Assembly (NCBI RefSeq): GCF_009765775.1
Contig: NZ_LMUU01000071.1
Span: forward strand, 1-39,138
DNA length: 39,138 bases
Direction of reading: 5' to 3'
Source of the DNA: Beijerinckia sp. L45
Lineage (GTDB): Bacteria; Pseudomonadota; Alphaproteobacteria; Rhizobiales; Beijerinckiaceae
The notes below the pieces were generated by a model, which made no database searches, had not been told where the DNA came from, and worked only from the letters and a program-made list of their open reading frames with translations. The position numbers and the translations under genes were made by a program. Shown here in pieces: positions 24,478-33,767 of the stretch (position 1 is the stretch's first letter; each line of letters begins with the position of its first letter).

Positions 24478-25479
24478 TCAGGCCGCCAAGGCCTTCGGCG
24501 CGAGGTCGACCGCCTGGCGCAGTGCCTCCAGCAGGCTCCGCTCGTCCGCGATGCCTGTGCCGGCAATGTCGAAGGCCGTCCCGTGATCGACGGAGGTGCG
24601 GATCACGGGTAGCCCGACCGTGATGTTGACGCCCGCCTCGAGCCCCAGCACCTTGATCGGGCCGTGGCCCTGATCGTGATACATCGCGACCACCATGTCG
24701 TAGTCGCCGCGCCCGGCGAGGAAAAACAGCGTGTCCGCGGGGAGGGGGCCGCGGACGTCCCAGCCTTTCGCCTGGCAGGCCTCGACGGCCGGCGTGATTT
24801 TTTCCGCCTCCTCGCCGCGGCCGAACAGGCCGTTCTCGCCGGCATGCGGGTTGATGGCGCAGACTCCGATCTTCGGATTGGCGATACCGGCTTTCACCAG
24901 CACGCCGTGGCCGCGGGCGATGACGCGTTCGACGAGGCCGGGCTCGATCTTCGCGATGGCGTCGATCAGGCCGATGTGGGTGGTGACGTGGATCACCCGG
25001 AGCTTTGGCGAGACCAGCATCATCGAAACCTCGGGCGTCCCGGTGAGGTGGGCCAGCAGTTCGGTATGGCCGGGGAATTTATGGCCTGCCGCGTGCAGCG
25101 CTTCCTTAGACAAGGGCGCCGTGCAGATCCCCTGGGCCTGTCCCGCCTGCACGACCTGCACGGCTTTCTCGATGTAGCGATAGGCGGCTTCGCCAGCGAC
25201 CGGGGACATCCGCCCGAATGGCAGGTCGGCCGGCACGCATTTCAGGTCCACGCACTGGACGGCCGCGTTGGCGAAGGTTGCGGCGCCGGCATCGTCCAGG
25301 GACGCGACGGTCAAATTCGAGCCGACGATTCGGCCGGCCTGACGCAGACGCTCGGCGTCGCCGATCACCAGGGGCTGGCACATCGCATGGACTTCCGCGT
25401 GCGCGAGAGCCTTCATGATGATCTCGGGGCCGATGCCGGCAGGGTCGCCCATGGTGATCGCGATGGTCGGGTAGGTCAT
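24478..25479 (-). CDS. pdxA2: PdxA2-type 4-phosphothreonate/erythronate dehydrogenase
   Basis: A 333-residue PdxA-family enzyme: ITMGDPAGIGPEI at the start, metal-binding His in FPGHTELLA, NPHAGENGLFG and AMYHDQGHGPIKVLG, and TSVDHGTAFDIAG at the end. Next to a DUF1537 kinase, PdxA homologues act not in vitamin B6 synthesis but as D-threonate-4-phosphate dehydrogenases (PdxA2): oxidation with NAD and decarboxylation give dihydroxyacetone phosphate and CO2. The ATG overlaps the kinase stop (ATGA at 25476-25479). Together with the kinase it makes a complete two-step route. Confidence 0.9.
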   Translation of the reverse strand: MTYPTIAITMGDPAGIGPEIIMKALAHAEVHAMCQPLVIGDAERLRQAGRIVGSNLTVASLDDAGAATFANAAVQCVDLKCVPADLPFGRMSPVAGEAAYRYIEKAVQVVQAGQAQGICTAPLSKEALHAAGHKFPGHTELLAHLTGTPEVSMMLVSPKLRVIHVTTHIGLIDAIAKIEPGLVERVIARGHGVLVKAGIANPKIGVCAINPHAGENGLFGRGEEAEKITPAVEACQAKGWDVRGPLPADTLFFLAGRGDYDMVVAMYHDQGHGPIKVLGLEAGVNITVGLPVIRTSVDHGTAFDIAGTGIADERSLLEALRQAVDLAPKALAA

Positions 25480-26720
25480 GAGAAACGTCCTTTGGTTCTG
25501 ATGGCGCGCAGGCGCGCGCCGATGCGGATCAAACTATCTTCGTCGCCAAAAGCCCCGGCCTTGGTGACGATGGGAATGGAGAGCCGGCCCAGCGTCAGAC
25601 CGAGCGAGACGCCGGGCTCGATCTCGTCGACAAGCCGGATGCCGGTGACGCCGAAGCGGGCGAGAAGCGACGCGGCGGTTTCGCCGCCGGTTGCCGCGAT
25701 GGCGCCGATTTGCGGCGCAACGGATACGAGCGCATCGGCAAGACCGTCCACGAGCCGCTGGCCCAGCGCCATGTCGGGAAGACCGTCCGTCGCGATCTCG
25801 ATCAGCGCGTCATCACCGGCAGCGATCGCTGCGGCGACGCGGCCGGCGAACGCTGCCTTTTCGGCGGCTGTGCCCCGCAGGGTTTCCGGCCAAACCGGAA
25901 AGTGGACGACACCTGTCGTGCCGGCGACCTTGCGGGCGGCGGTGCGAGAGGCCGTCGCGAGCGACCCGACCACGATCAGGCTGCCGCGCGCGTTCGGGGC
26001 GATCTGGATCACCTCGGGTGGCGCGGCTGTTTCGACAGCCGCGAGGGCATGGGCCAATCCGGCGCTGCCGATAAAGAAGGTCGTCGTCCGTGACAGGCCC
26101 GCGGTCGCGATGCGATCGAGATCATCGTCGGTTTCGGCGTCGCAGATCGCGATGCCGGCGCCTGCGGCCGCGATCCGCGCGAGCGTCGTCGCAAGGTCGG
26201 GGCCGCGCACCGTCGCAAGTGGGACTGTGGCAGTCAGGACACCGGCGGAGGCCAGGACGCTGGCAAGATTGGCATTGGCGTAGGTGTGGTCGCGTTGCCA
26301 GACCTCGGCCTCCTCGAGCGGACGTCCGTCGACATGAATATGCGCCCCGACCGTCGCCCTGCCGGTTGCCGGAAAGGCCGGCGCGAGAATGCCGAAGGCC
26401 GTCCCCGTCCGCGCTTTCAGAACGGCGATGGCCGCCGCCGTCTCGGCCGCCGGCTGCCCGCGCAACGTGGAGTCGATCTTCTTGAACAGGATTCGGTCCG
26501 GTTCAAGCAGCCTTTCGAGGATTTCGGTATGCCGCTGTGCAGCCCTTTCCGGTGACAGACCGCGACTATCGGCGTCGTAAGACAACGCTGTCAGGCGGTC
26601 CGGCTCGATCGCCGTCGCGTCGCCCCAGGTGACCGCCGCCGCAAGGCCGCGACGACCGAACGCGATGGCACAATCCGCGGCGCCGGTGAGGTCATCGGCG
26701 AGGATGAACCATTGCCCCAT
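25476..26720 (-). CDS. dtnK: DUF1537 four-carbon acid sugar kinase (D-threonate kinase-like)
   Basis: A 414-residue kinase of the four-carbon acid sugar kinase family. The N-terminal domain has FILADDLTGAADCA and LFKKIDSTLRG, the family's substrate-binding signatures; the C-terminal nucleotide-binding domain has GSLATASRTA, AATGGETAASLL and VTKAGAFGDEDSL. Members phosphorylate D-threonate, D-erythronate or L-threonate on O-4. The direct overlap with pdxA2 and absence of an aldolase or decarboxylase gene favour the D-threonate route. I start at the ATG 26720 (MGQWFILADD), one base after the permease stop (TGA-G-ATG). Confidence 0.88.
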   Translation of the reverse strand: MGQWFILADDLTGAADCAIAFGRRGLAAAVTWGDATAIEPDRLTALSYDADSRGLSPERAAQRHTEILERLLEPDRILFKKIDSTLRGQPAAETAAAIAVLKARTGTAFGILAPAFPATGRATVGAHIHVDGRPLEEAEVWQRDHTYANANLASVLASAGVLTATVPLATVRGPDLATTLARIAAAGAGIAICDAETDDDLDRIATAGLSRTTTFFIGSAGLAHALAAVETAAPPEVIQIAPNARGSLIVVGSLATASRTAARKVAGTTGVVHFPVWPETLRGTAAEKAAFAGRVAAAIAAGDDALIEIATDGLPDMALGQRLVDGLADALVSVAPQIGAIAATGGETAASLLARFGVTGIRLVDEIEPGVSLGLTLGRLSIPIVTKAGAFGDEDSLIRIGARLRAIRTKGRFS

Positions 26721-26721
26721 C

Positions 26722-27738
26722 TCAGCGGGTGCCGACGCGCGGCGCAACGGTGTCTTCTGCAGCGGAAGGGGGCTCGTCGAGGTCTTCGGCCTTCCCGAAG
26801 GCGGCGGCGGCCCAGGCGGTCACGATCGGGACGAGGATGGCGGTGACCACGACGCAGGCGGCGATCAGGATGGTTGCGGGGCCCGCGGCGTCGGCATAGG
26901 CCGGGTTGGCGGCGGCAACGATGGCCGGCACCGCTGCGGCGTTCCCCGCGGTGGAGGCTGCGGCGACACCCGCGACGCCTGTCCCGCCGGTCAGGCGATC
27001 GGCGAGGAACAGCGGGATACCGGTCAACACCACGACGCCGACGCCCATCGTGAGGCCGAGCAGGCCGGCCTGCCAGACCTTCGACAGATCGAGCCCGGCC
27101 CCGAGCGCGAAGGCAAAGAAGGGGATCATCACGGGAATGGCGCGCCCCAGAAAGTCGCGCATCTCCCGGTCCAGGTTTCCGATGATCATCCCGACGAGCA
27201 GCGGCAGAATCGCGCCCACCAGAGCCGGCCAGGGAAACGCCGAGAGACCCGCTACGCCGAGCGTCACCATGGTGAGGAAGGGGCCGCTCTCCAACGTCAT
27301 GACGGTGTAGGCACCGACGTCCCGGGGGCGACCATACTGGCCCATCAACGCCATATACAGACCGCCGTTTGTGTCGTTGAGGCTGGCGACGATGGCGAGC
27401 GTCGAGACGCCGGCGAACATGCCTCCCGCCACCGGCGCCTCGCCGAGAACGCGGCCGAAGATGAGGCCCAGCAGGATGGCAATGGCGACCTTCACGGCCA
27501 GCAGCGTGCCTCCTTTCTTGAGGATATAGGGAGTCGCCCGGAAGTCGATGCTCGCCCCCATGCAAACGTAGAAGACCGCGAGGATGGTCAACGCGCCGGA
27601 GAATAGCGCCCCCGTAAACGACCCGAAAAATTTTGGCATGCCCGGGAAAAACGTGGCGATCAATGCGCCGGTAAGCAGCGGCACGACCATCATGCCGCCG
27701 GGCACGGACTCGATGGAGCGCTTAATTGGAATCTGCAA
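26722..27738 (-). CDS. kdgT: KdgT-family sugar-acid permease
   Basis: A 338-residue inner-membrane carrier of the 2-keto-3-deoxygluconate transporter family, with about ten hydrophobic helices and family motifs [16 protein letters not shown] at the N-terminus and [20 protein letters not shown] in the second half. The start is unusual: TTG at 27738 (giving MQIPIKRS), because AAGGGG lies 8 bases upstream of it and other KdgT proteins begin at the same place; a GTG nine codons earlier would put this ribosome-binding site inside the gene. Given its operon it more likely imports D-threonate or a similar C4 aldonate than 2-keto-3-deoxygluconate. That substrate is inference. Confidence 0.87.
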   Translation of the reverse strand: MQIPIKRSIESVPGGMMVVPLLTGALIATFFPGMPKFFGSFTGALFSGALTILAVFYVCMGASIDFRATPYILKKGGTLLAVKVAIAILLGLIFGRVLGEAPVAGGMFAGVSTLAIVASLNDTNGGLYMALMGQYGRPRDVGAYTVMTLESGPFLTMVTLGVAGLSAFPWPALVGAILPLLVGMIIGNLDREMRDFLGRAIPVMIPFFAFALGAGLDLSKVWQAGLLGLTMGVGVVVLTGIPLFLADRLTGGTGVAGVAAASTAGNAAAVPAIVAAANPAYADAAGPATILIAACVVVTAILVPIVTAWAAAAFGKAEDLDEPPSAAEDTVAPRVGTR

Positions 27739-27859
27739 GCCATGTCCCCTTGTACGCTGTCGCACACACGATCACGATGAGCGGTCATATGTCTTTGTCG
27801 GAAGCAAATGACAGGCGTCGGCACGGACCCAGGCGTCGCATAACGGTCATTTGGTCGAT

Positions 27860-27894
27860 CTTTCGGCCGAATTGATGCGAAATCCGGCCGAAAG
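27860..27894 (-). terminator. Inverted repeat between the SMP-30 gene and kdgT
   Basis: Arms CTTTCGGCC (27860-27868) and GGCCGAAAG (27886-27894) are perfect and separated by 17 bases. It lies 90 bases after the SMP-30 stop and about 120 bases upstream of kdgT on the same strand, so it may end the first transcript or serve as an operator for the second. There is no U tract and no regulator gene nearby. The rest of 27739-27984 holds no gene. Confidence 0.4.
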
Positions 27895-27984
27895 ACGGAG
27901 GCTTGCCTCCACGGCGGACCAGGACGATTCGCTTGTTGGCACAGTCGCAAGCCCGGGGCCCAATCCGGCTTCGCCTGTGCGACG

Positions 27985-28863
27985 TCAGAGGCTACGGTTC
28001 ATGCGTTCGCTAGGTTGGCCAGGCGTGTCCATGGTCACGGCGAAGAGCGAGCCGGATCGAGGATCGTTTTCGTTCGACGACGGCATGGTCGTCACGAAAA
28101 GAGTCTTGAGGTCGGCCCCGCCGAAACAGCAGCTCGTCGGGTTGCGCACGGGGACTTTGATGATCCCTTCGATGTCGCCGGAAGGCGCGTAAACCCGAAT
28201 GCAGCTGCCGCGCCAGATCGCGACGTAAACACGTCCTGCGCCGTCAACACACAGACCGTCGGGTACGCCGACTTCGATCGGTACGACGATGAAAGCCCGA
28301 CGGTTGGAGGCTGAGCCCGTAACCAGATCGTAGTCGTAAGCCCACACGGTGCCTTGGTGCGTGTCGGAGAAGTACATCGTGTCGCCGGACGAGCTCCAGC
28401 CAAGGCCGTTCGCGAGCGAGATATGCGGTTCCACCTCTTCCAGCTGGCCATGATGCCAACGGTAAAGCGCGCCGGTCGCTTCACGGTCGCGGGTCGCATC
28501 GCGGTGCATGGTGCCAGCCCAGAGCCGTCCGCGTGGATCACATTTGGCGTCGTTGAAGCGGTTCGCGCCATGCATGCCCGGCTGGGTCAACAGAGTCTCG
28601 GTCGGCTCGTCAAAGGCGAGGTCGTAGATGCCGCCCCCGATGCCGGCGACGAGGCGCCCGTCCGTGGCAAGGACCGCGAAGCCGACGACGTCGGACACCG
28701 GGCAAGTCGTCCCTTGTGCGGTCCGCGGGTCATATCGATGGATGACGTGCCCGACGATGTCGACCCAGATCATTCTGTGCGTTTCTGCGTCCCAATAAGG
28801 CCCTTCGGCGAGCCGGGAGCGCGGCAGGTGATCGAGGATGGCGCACGATTGGTTTTCAAACAT
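27985..28863 (-). CDS. SMP-30/gluconolactonase-family lactonase
   Basis: A 292-residue six-bladed beta-propeller lactonase. The metal and catalytic landmarks are visible: EGPYWD near residue 20 (Glu ligand), RFNDAKCDPRGRLWAGTM, SLANGLGWS (Asn ligand) and VGVPDGLCVDGAGRVYVA (Asp ligand). No signal peptide is seen, so it is cytoplasmic. Such enzymes open aldono- or other sugar lactones to acids. Upstream of a threonate-type operon, a C4 or C6 aldonolactone is a reasonable substrate guess. The start is uncertain: ATG 28863 (MFENQSC) fits family length, but ATG 28878 and GTG 28902 are in frame and none has a good ribosome-binding site. Confidence 0.88.
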   Translation of the reverse strand: MFENQSCAILDHLPRSRLAEGPYWDAETHRMIWVDIVGHVIHRYDPRTAQGTTCPVSDVVGFAVLATDGRLVAGIGGGIYDLAFDEPTETLLTQPGMHGANRFNDAKCDPRGRLWAGTMHRDATRDREATGALYRWHHGQLEEVEPHISLANGLGWSSSGDTMYFSDTHQGTVWAYDYDLVTGSASNRRAFIVVPIEVGVPDGLCVDGAGRVYVAIWRGSCIRVYAPSGDIEGIIKVPVRNPTSCCFGGADLKTLFVTTMPSSNENDPRSGSLFAVTMDTPGQPSERMNRSL

Positions 28864-28950
28864 CCAACATCGTAGCATCGCGCGGCGCCGCTGACAGGGC
28901 ACTTTGCGGCAAACCGAATTAGCGACCGCGTGACCCTTGGAGCCTTCCTC

Positions 28951-29322
28951 CTACAGGCCTCTGATCGAGAAGACATGGCCCCGTCCTGAAAACGAGATGG
29001 TGATCTCCTGGCCGGCGATCAGGGCGGCCAGCCCGGGGCTTAGCTGCACCGGCGTGCAGGCGTTGAGACCAGCCACGACAGCCTTTTCGAACGCCGCCTG
29101 ATCTTCAGGACTCCCGACGAGGTGTGCGTAGGTGAGCCGCGGTTTGCCGAACACCGTGCCGTCACGCTTGAGGCTGAAACGAACCGTGGCCTCGGACTTG
29201 TCGGCGCGGCCCGGCGCTTCGAAACACTGGGTCAACGCGCGGCTCAACTCGCGGAACGTCGCGCTTGGCTCCGCCGGGGACATCGAAGCGGCGATCAGGA
29301 CAAAGGCAAGCGCGAGGGGCAT
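28951..29322 (-). CDS. Small exported protein with a TonB-C-terminus-like fold
   Basis: A 123-residue protein with a short signal peptide (LALAFVLIAASMSPA) and a mature part ATVRFSLKRDGTVFGKPRLTYAH, then EKAVVAGLNACTP. This resembles the C-terminal domain of energy-transducing TonB proteins (polar strand, KxDG turn, helix with a Cys), a pattern seen in many small periplasmic proteins of alphaproteobacteria that lack the TonB membrane anchor. It has two Cys (QCFEAPG and NACTP) that could form a disulfide. AAGGGAT precedes the ATG at 29322. Function unknown. Confidence 0.75.
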   Translation of the reverse strand: MPLALAFVLIAASMSPAEPSATFRELSRALTQCFEAPGRADKSEATVRFSLKRDGTVFGKPRLTYAHLVGSPEDQAAFEKAVVAGLNACTPVQLSPGLAALIAGQEITISFSGRGHVFSIRGL

Positions 29323-29449
29323 CGGACATCCCTTTGAGAGCGGCGTCCTCTCGCAACGTTGAAGAGACCCGCGATGGATCGGTCATTACGACTGACGGCG
29401 AAGGGCCGGTCCCACTGGCATCAAGAACCTCTGCAAAGGCTGCGACGGG

Positions 29450-29617
29450 ATGAACGATGATCAGTCAGATCGTTCCGAGGGGCCATCGCGGCGCGCCATC
29501 TTTGCCGGGGTCGCCTTCGTAATCGTCCTCGCGATCGTAGGCTACGTTCTCGTCCATGCATTTGTCGACATGGTCCATGTTCAAAACTGCTTGGTCACGG
29601 GACGCCACGACTGCTGA
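29450..29617 (+). CDS. Small single-pass membrane protein, 55 residues
   Basis: ATG at 29450 to TGA at 29615-29617. A charged, Asp/Ser/Arg-rich N-terminus (MNDDQSDRSEGPSRR) precedes one strong transmembrane helix (AIFAGVAFVIVLAIVGYVLV, residues ~16-35) and a short tail AFVDMVHVQNC..GRHDC with two Cys. The positive RR before the helix predicts an N-in orientation, leaving the Cys-containing tail outside. GACGGG lies just before the ATG. I do not recognise the family. Confidence 0.55.
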   Translation: MNDDQSDRSEGPSRRAIFAGVAFVIVLAIVGYVLVHAFVDMVHVQNCLVTGRHDC

Positions 29618-29780
29618 ATGCCTTAACGACCCGAAACGCGCCGCAGACCGGCAGCAGCCTCCGCGCCTTTCCGGTCGACTTCGCTTTCCGCTAGGGTAGT
29701 CTCGGCTCCGATGAAGGGAGCGGCTGCGGAGCGAAGAGTGTCGCGCCGATCCGACCTCCGCCTAGTGATGGGACAGTGCA

Positions 29781-30482
29781 ATGCCGCAACGCGTGATCGA
29801 TCTCAGCCTCTTGATCGAAGACAACATGCCCGCCCACAAGCTGTTCCAGCGACCGGTTCTCACGACCCACATGAGCCATGAGAGCAGCAAGGCGCTCAAC
29901 CTCGGCGTGCCGGGCGACGCCATGACGTTCCAGACGAATTTCATCGCCATGCTGGATCATGTCGGGACCCATGTGGACGCGTTTCGCCATGTCGGCCCCA
30001 ACGGCGCCAGCGTCGACGAGATGCCGCTCGAGATGTTCATGGGCCAGGCCGTCTGCTTCGACCTCCGCCATATTCCCGATCTCGGCGACATCACGGTTGA
30101 CCACATGGAGGCGGCAGAGGCCGCGGCTGGCGTCAAGGTCGATGGCCACATTGTCCTGCTCTGCACGGGCTTCCACGATCGCAACTACCCCTCGCTCGAC
30201 TCCGTCTGGAAGAACCCGCTGCTCACCGTCGAGGCGACGCGCTGGTTGAACGATCGCGGGTCGAAGATGCATGGCGTCGAGGGACCCTCGACCGACAAGC
30301 CGACCGACGACATTTTTGCCCAGCACCGGCTGTGCCGCGAGCTTGGGGTGAGCCACTGGGAATGGCTCGTCAACCTGGAGTCGCTGCTCGGGTTGGGCGC
30401 GTTCCAATTCTTCGGTGTGCCGCTGAAATTCAAGGGCGGATCCGGATCGCCGGTCCGCGCCTTCGCCATCGTCGACGCCTGA
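29781..30482 (+). CDS. Cyclase-family (kynurenine-formamidase-like) metal hydrolase
   Basis: A 233-residue cyclase-family protein (PF04199 type): VIDLSLLIEDNMP at the start and the metal-binding signature DHVGTHVDAFRH at ~56-67, then VEGPSTDKPTDDIFAQHRLCRELGVSHWE. This Mn/Zn hydrolase fold opens N-formylkynurenine, isatin or related cyclic or formyl amides. Immediately followed by an amidase gene (10 bases apart) and facing an amide-degradation operon, it probably works on an amide or cyclic imide. A GGGACAG precedes the ATG at 29781. Bases 29618-29780 contain no gene; its promoter is presumably there. Confidence 0.88.
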   Translation: MPQRVIDLSLLIEDNMPAHKLFQRPVLTTHMSHESSKALNLGVPGDAMTFQTNFIAMLDHVGTHVDAFRHVGPNGASVDEMPLEMFMGQAVCFDLRHIPDLGDITVDHMEAAEAAAGVKVDGHIVLLCTGFHDRNYPSLDSVWKNPLLTVEATRWLNDRGSKMHGVEGPSTDKPTDDIFAQHRLCRELGVSHWEWLVNLESLLGLGAFQFFGVPLKFKGGSGSPVRAFAIVDA

Positions 30483-30492
30483 GCGGACCTGA

Positions 30493-31926
30493 ATGGGCAG
30501 CGCCAGCGATCTCGATACGATCAGCGCCATCGCGCTGCGCAACCTTGTGGTCGCCCGAAAAATATCGCCGGTCGAGATCCTCGATCATGCGCTGGCCCGG
30601 GCGGCAGCGAGCCAGGCAAGCCTCAACGCCTTTTCGATGCTGACGCCCGATACGGCGCGAGAGGCGGCCCGCGCTGCCGAGCAGGCGGTCATGCGCGGCG
30701 ATCCTCTCGGTCCGCTTCATGGTCTCCCGGTGTCGGTCAAGGACCTGATCGCGGTGGGCGGTCTGCCGTTCTGTTCCGGATCGCGTGCCATGCAGGGCAA
30801 CATCGCGGGCGCCGACGCCCCCGCGGTCGAACGCGTCAAGGCCGCCGGCGCCATCGTGATCGGCAAGACGACCACCAGCGAGTTCGGCTGCAAGCCCGTC
30901 GGCGACTCGCCGTTGACCGGCATCACCCGCCATCCCTGGGATCTGACGAAGACGCCAGGCGGCTCCAGCGCGGGGGCGGCGGCGTCCGTGCTTGCCGGCA
31001 TCACGCCGTTTGCGCTGGGCACCGATGGCGGCGGGTCGCTTCGCATTCCCGCGTCGCTGTCGGGCCTGGTCGGGTTCAAGGCGACGTTTGGTCGGGTTCC
31101 GGTGTGGCCGGCGTCGGCGACGCCGACGCTGGCGCATGTGGGATCGCTTGCCCGCAACGTCCGCGATGCCGCGCTTCTCAGCGCCGCCATTGCCGGTTTC
31201 GACGCGCGCGACCCGTTCTCGGTGCTGGGGCCGGTTCCCGACTACGTCGCGGCCTGCGACGTCTCGCCGAGGGGACTGCGAGTGGCCTTCAGTCCCACCC
31301 TCGGCTACGCGCAACCGCAGCCGGACGTGCTTGCGGCCGTCGAGACCGCGGTCAAAATTCTTGCCGAAGCCGGCGCCATCGTCGAGCCTGTGGACCGCGT
31401 CTTCGACACCGATCCCATCGATCTGTGGATGGCGGAGTTTTATGCCGGCGTCGGCACGCGGCTGCGCAACGTCGTCGAGTCTCAGCGTGATCTTCTCGAC
31501 CCATCCGTCGCCGAGGTTCTCGAGGCCGCGCTCGGCCAGGACATGCGTAGCTATTACGAGAGCGTGTTCCGGCGCTACGCCTTGCGGGAAGCCATGCGGG
31601 TCTTCTTCGAACGATACGACCTGCTGATCTCGCCGACCTTGCCGGTCTCTTCGGTCCCGGCCGGCTGCAACGTGCCGCCGGAATGCGCGGGCCGGAACCT
31701 GATCAGCTGGGTATCCTACACCTATCCGTTCAACCTCACGGGACAACCCGGCCTGTCGTTGCCGGCTGGGCTGGGACATGACGGAATGCCGGTCGGCCTG
31801 CAGATCATCGGCCGGTTGCACGGCGAGGTCGACGTGCTCCGGGCTGCGGCAGCGATCGAGCGCGACCTGCCGCCGCTGCGGCACCTCATTAGCGCCAATC
31901 GCTCGCTTAGGCCGGCCCTCGCCTAG
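30493..31926 (+). CDS. Amidase-signature-family amidase
   Basis: A 477-residue amidase-signature enzyme. The catalytic triad is readable: Lys in SVKDLIAVGG (~80), cis-Ser in TPGGSSAGAA (~155), and the Ser nucleophile in GTDGGGSLRIPA (~180). The C-terminal YPFNLTGQPGLSLPAG is also typical. It hydrolyses an amide to acid and ammonia; substrate unknown. It follows the cyclase-family gene as a two-gene operon and ends with TAG, 15 bases from the convergent adenine deaminase gene. The normal use of TAG here matters for interpreting coxL. Confidence 0.92.
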   Translation: MGSASDLDTISAIALRNLVVARKISPVEILDHALARAAASQASLNAFSMLTPDTAREAARAAEQAVMRGDPLGPLHGLPVSVKDLIAVGGLPFCSGSRAMQGNIAGADAPAVERVKAAGAIVIGKTTTSEFGCKPVGDSPLTGITRHPWDLTKTPGGSSAGAAASVLAGITPFALGTDGGGSLRIPASLSGLVGFKATFGRVPVWPASATPTLAHVGSLARNVRDAALLSAAIAGFDARDPFSVLGPVPDYVAACDVSPRGLRVAFSPTLGYAQPQPDVLAAVETAVKILAEAGAIVEPVDRVFDTDPIDLWMAEFYAGVGTRLRNVVESQRDLLDPSVAEVLEAALGQDMRSYYESVFRRYALREAMRVFFERYDLLISPTLPVSSVPAGCNVPPECAGRNLISWVSYTYPFNLTGQPGLSLPAGLGHDGMPVGLQIIGRLHGEVDVLRAAAAIERDLPPLRHLISANRSLRPALA

Positions 31927-31941
31927 GCTGCGGCAGTCGCT

Positions 31942-33648
31942 CTATGGTTCGAAGCAAAACTTGTCGACGTCGAACAGGCCCCGATCCGTCATCTTCAGGT
32001 GCGGAATCACGGGCAAGGCGAGAAAGGCTACCTGAAGGAACGGCTCGGGCAGCTGGCAGCCGAGCGCCTTCGCGGCGGCAAGCAGGTGTTCCAAAGCATG
32101 AGCCACGGTCTCGCCGGACTCGAGACTCATAAGGCCGCCGATCGGCAGCGCGAGTTCGGCGGTGATCTGCCCGTCGCAGGCGACGGTGAGGCCGCCACCC
32201 ATCGTGATCACGCGGTTCACGGCGGTGGCCATGTCGATGTCGTTCACGCCGGCCACCGTAATGTTATGGCTGTCGTGGCCGACCGAAGAGGCGATCGCCC
32301 CGCCGCGCAGACCGAAGCCGGTGACGAAGCCGCGTCCGATGTTTCCGGTCTTGCCGTGGCGTTCGATCACTGCAACCTTGAGAATGTCGCGATCGACATC
32401 CGCCATCAAGCCCGCATCGGTGACCGTCAGGACGGCGCTTTCGCGGAACGTCAAAAGCATGCCGGGTTTCACCCGGATCACCGCCGTCTCCTGTCGTCGG
32501 GCCTTTGGCGTCACGGCAAACGCGTCAGCCGTGATGGCGCCGACCTTGATCGAGTCGCGTCCCACCGGCGCGACATCGCTCCGCGCATCAAACAAAGCCT
32601 TCGTCACCAGGCGGCCGCCGGCAACGACGTCGCTGACCGTGCAGGCCTCGAGATCGTCGAGCAGGACGACGTCCGCCCGCCAGCCCGGCGCCACGAGCCC
32701 GCGATCGAGCAGCCCGAAGATGCGCGCGGCAGAGTGCGACGCGGCGCGGTAGACGTGGTGCAGCGGGCATCCTCTGGCGATCAGCCGGCGGATCGATGAA
32801 TCGATGTGGCCCTCTTCTGCGATGTCGAGAAGGTTACGATCGTCGGTACAAAGCGCGATGAGGCTCGACGTGTTCGCGTCTAGGATCTCGGCCAGCGCCT
32901 CGAGATCCTTCGAGGCCGAACCTTCGCGGATCAGGATCGCCATGCCCTTGCGGAGCTTTTCTCGCGCTTCTGCAGCGCTCGTCGCTTCGTGGTCGGTTCG
33001 GATTCCTGCCGCCAGATAGCCGTTGAGCGCCATGCCGAGCAGGAGCGGCGCGTGGCCGTCGATATGAGCGCCCTGAAACGCTTGCAGCTTGGCAAGGACC
33101 ACGGGATCGAGCCCCAGAACGCCGGGGTAATTCATCATCTCAGCGAGGCCATGGACCTTCGGATGGTCACGAAACGGCAGCAGATCCGCGATTGTCAGAT
33201 CGGCGCCGGCGGTCTCGAACGACGTGCAGGGGACGCAGGACGACAGGTTGACGCGGATATCCATGATCGCGCGTTCGGCGCCATCGAGAACATAGCGGAT
33301 GCCTTCGGCGCCCAGCACATTGGCGATTTCATGCGGATCGCAGAACGCAGTGGTCACGCCGTGCGGCAGCACGCAGCGGTCGAATTCCAGCGGCGAGACC
33401 AGCGAGGATTCGATGTGGAGATGCGTGTCGATGAAGCCAGGCACGGCAAAGCGCCCGCGGCCATCGATTTCGATGCCGCCTCGGTACGTCGCGTGCGTGC
33501 CGACGATACGGTCACCGACGATGGCGATGTCCGTCGTCTCGACCGCGCCGGTGATGACGTCAAGCAGGCGAACGTCGCGGATCACCACGTCGGCCGGCAC
33601 TTTGCCCTGGCCCGCGAGGATGCATGTTGCGAGGTCGGGCGAGGCCAT
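31942..33648 (-). CDS. ade: Adenine deaminase
   Basis: A 568-residue adenine deaminase of the bacterial Ade type (adenine to hypoxanthine + NH3). Metal site GFIDTHLHIESSLVSP, then AFCDPHEIANVLG, HIDGHAPLL, TDHEATSAAEA and LCTDDRNL; the C-terminal domain has GHDSHNITVAG and PIGGLMS. Length and motifs are full. The start at ATG 33648 (MASPDLATCIL) has GGGAG upstream at good spacing; the 92 codons before it in frame are not protein-like. The gap to the preceding amidohydrolase is 119 bases, so it may have its own promoter or be the last gene of the amide operon. Confidence 0.92.
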   Translation of the reverse strand: MASPDLATCILAGQGKVPADVVIRDVRLLDVITGAVETTDIAIVGDRIVGTHATYRGGIEIDGRGRFAVPGFIDTHLHIESSLVSPLEFDRCVLPHGVTTAFCDPHEIANVLGAEGIRYVLDGAERAIMDIRVNLSSCVPCTSFETAGADLTIADLLPFRDHPKVHGLAEMMNYPGVLGLDPVVLAKLQAFQGAHIDGHAPLLLGMALNGYLAAGIRTDHEATSAAEAREKLRKGMAILIREGSASKDLEALAEILDANTSSLIALCTDDRNLLDIAEEGHIDSSIRRLIARGCPLHHVYRAASHSAARIFGLLDRGLVAPGWRADVVLLDDLEACTVSDVVAGGRLVTKALFDARSDVAPVGRDSIKVGAITADAFAVTPKARRQETAVIRVKPGMLLTFRESAVLTVTDAGLMADVDRDILKVAVIERHGKTGNIGRGFVTGFGLRGGAIASSVGHDSHNITVAGVNDIDMATAVNRVITMGGGLTVACDGQITAELALPIGGLMSLESGETVAHALEHLLAAAKALGCQLPEPFLQVAFLALPVIPHLKMTDRGLFDVDKFCFEP

Positions 33649-33767
33649 GGTGTGCTCCCAATGAAATAGCGAGCCGACGGCATAACCCGCCGCCCCCGTC
33701 CGCTCTTGCGTGCACAGGCTGTGCCTTGCGGCAGCGAAACGCCAGGACCGGCGCTCCGATGCGACGG

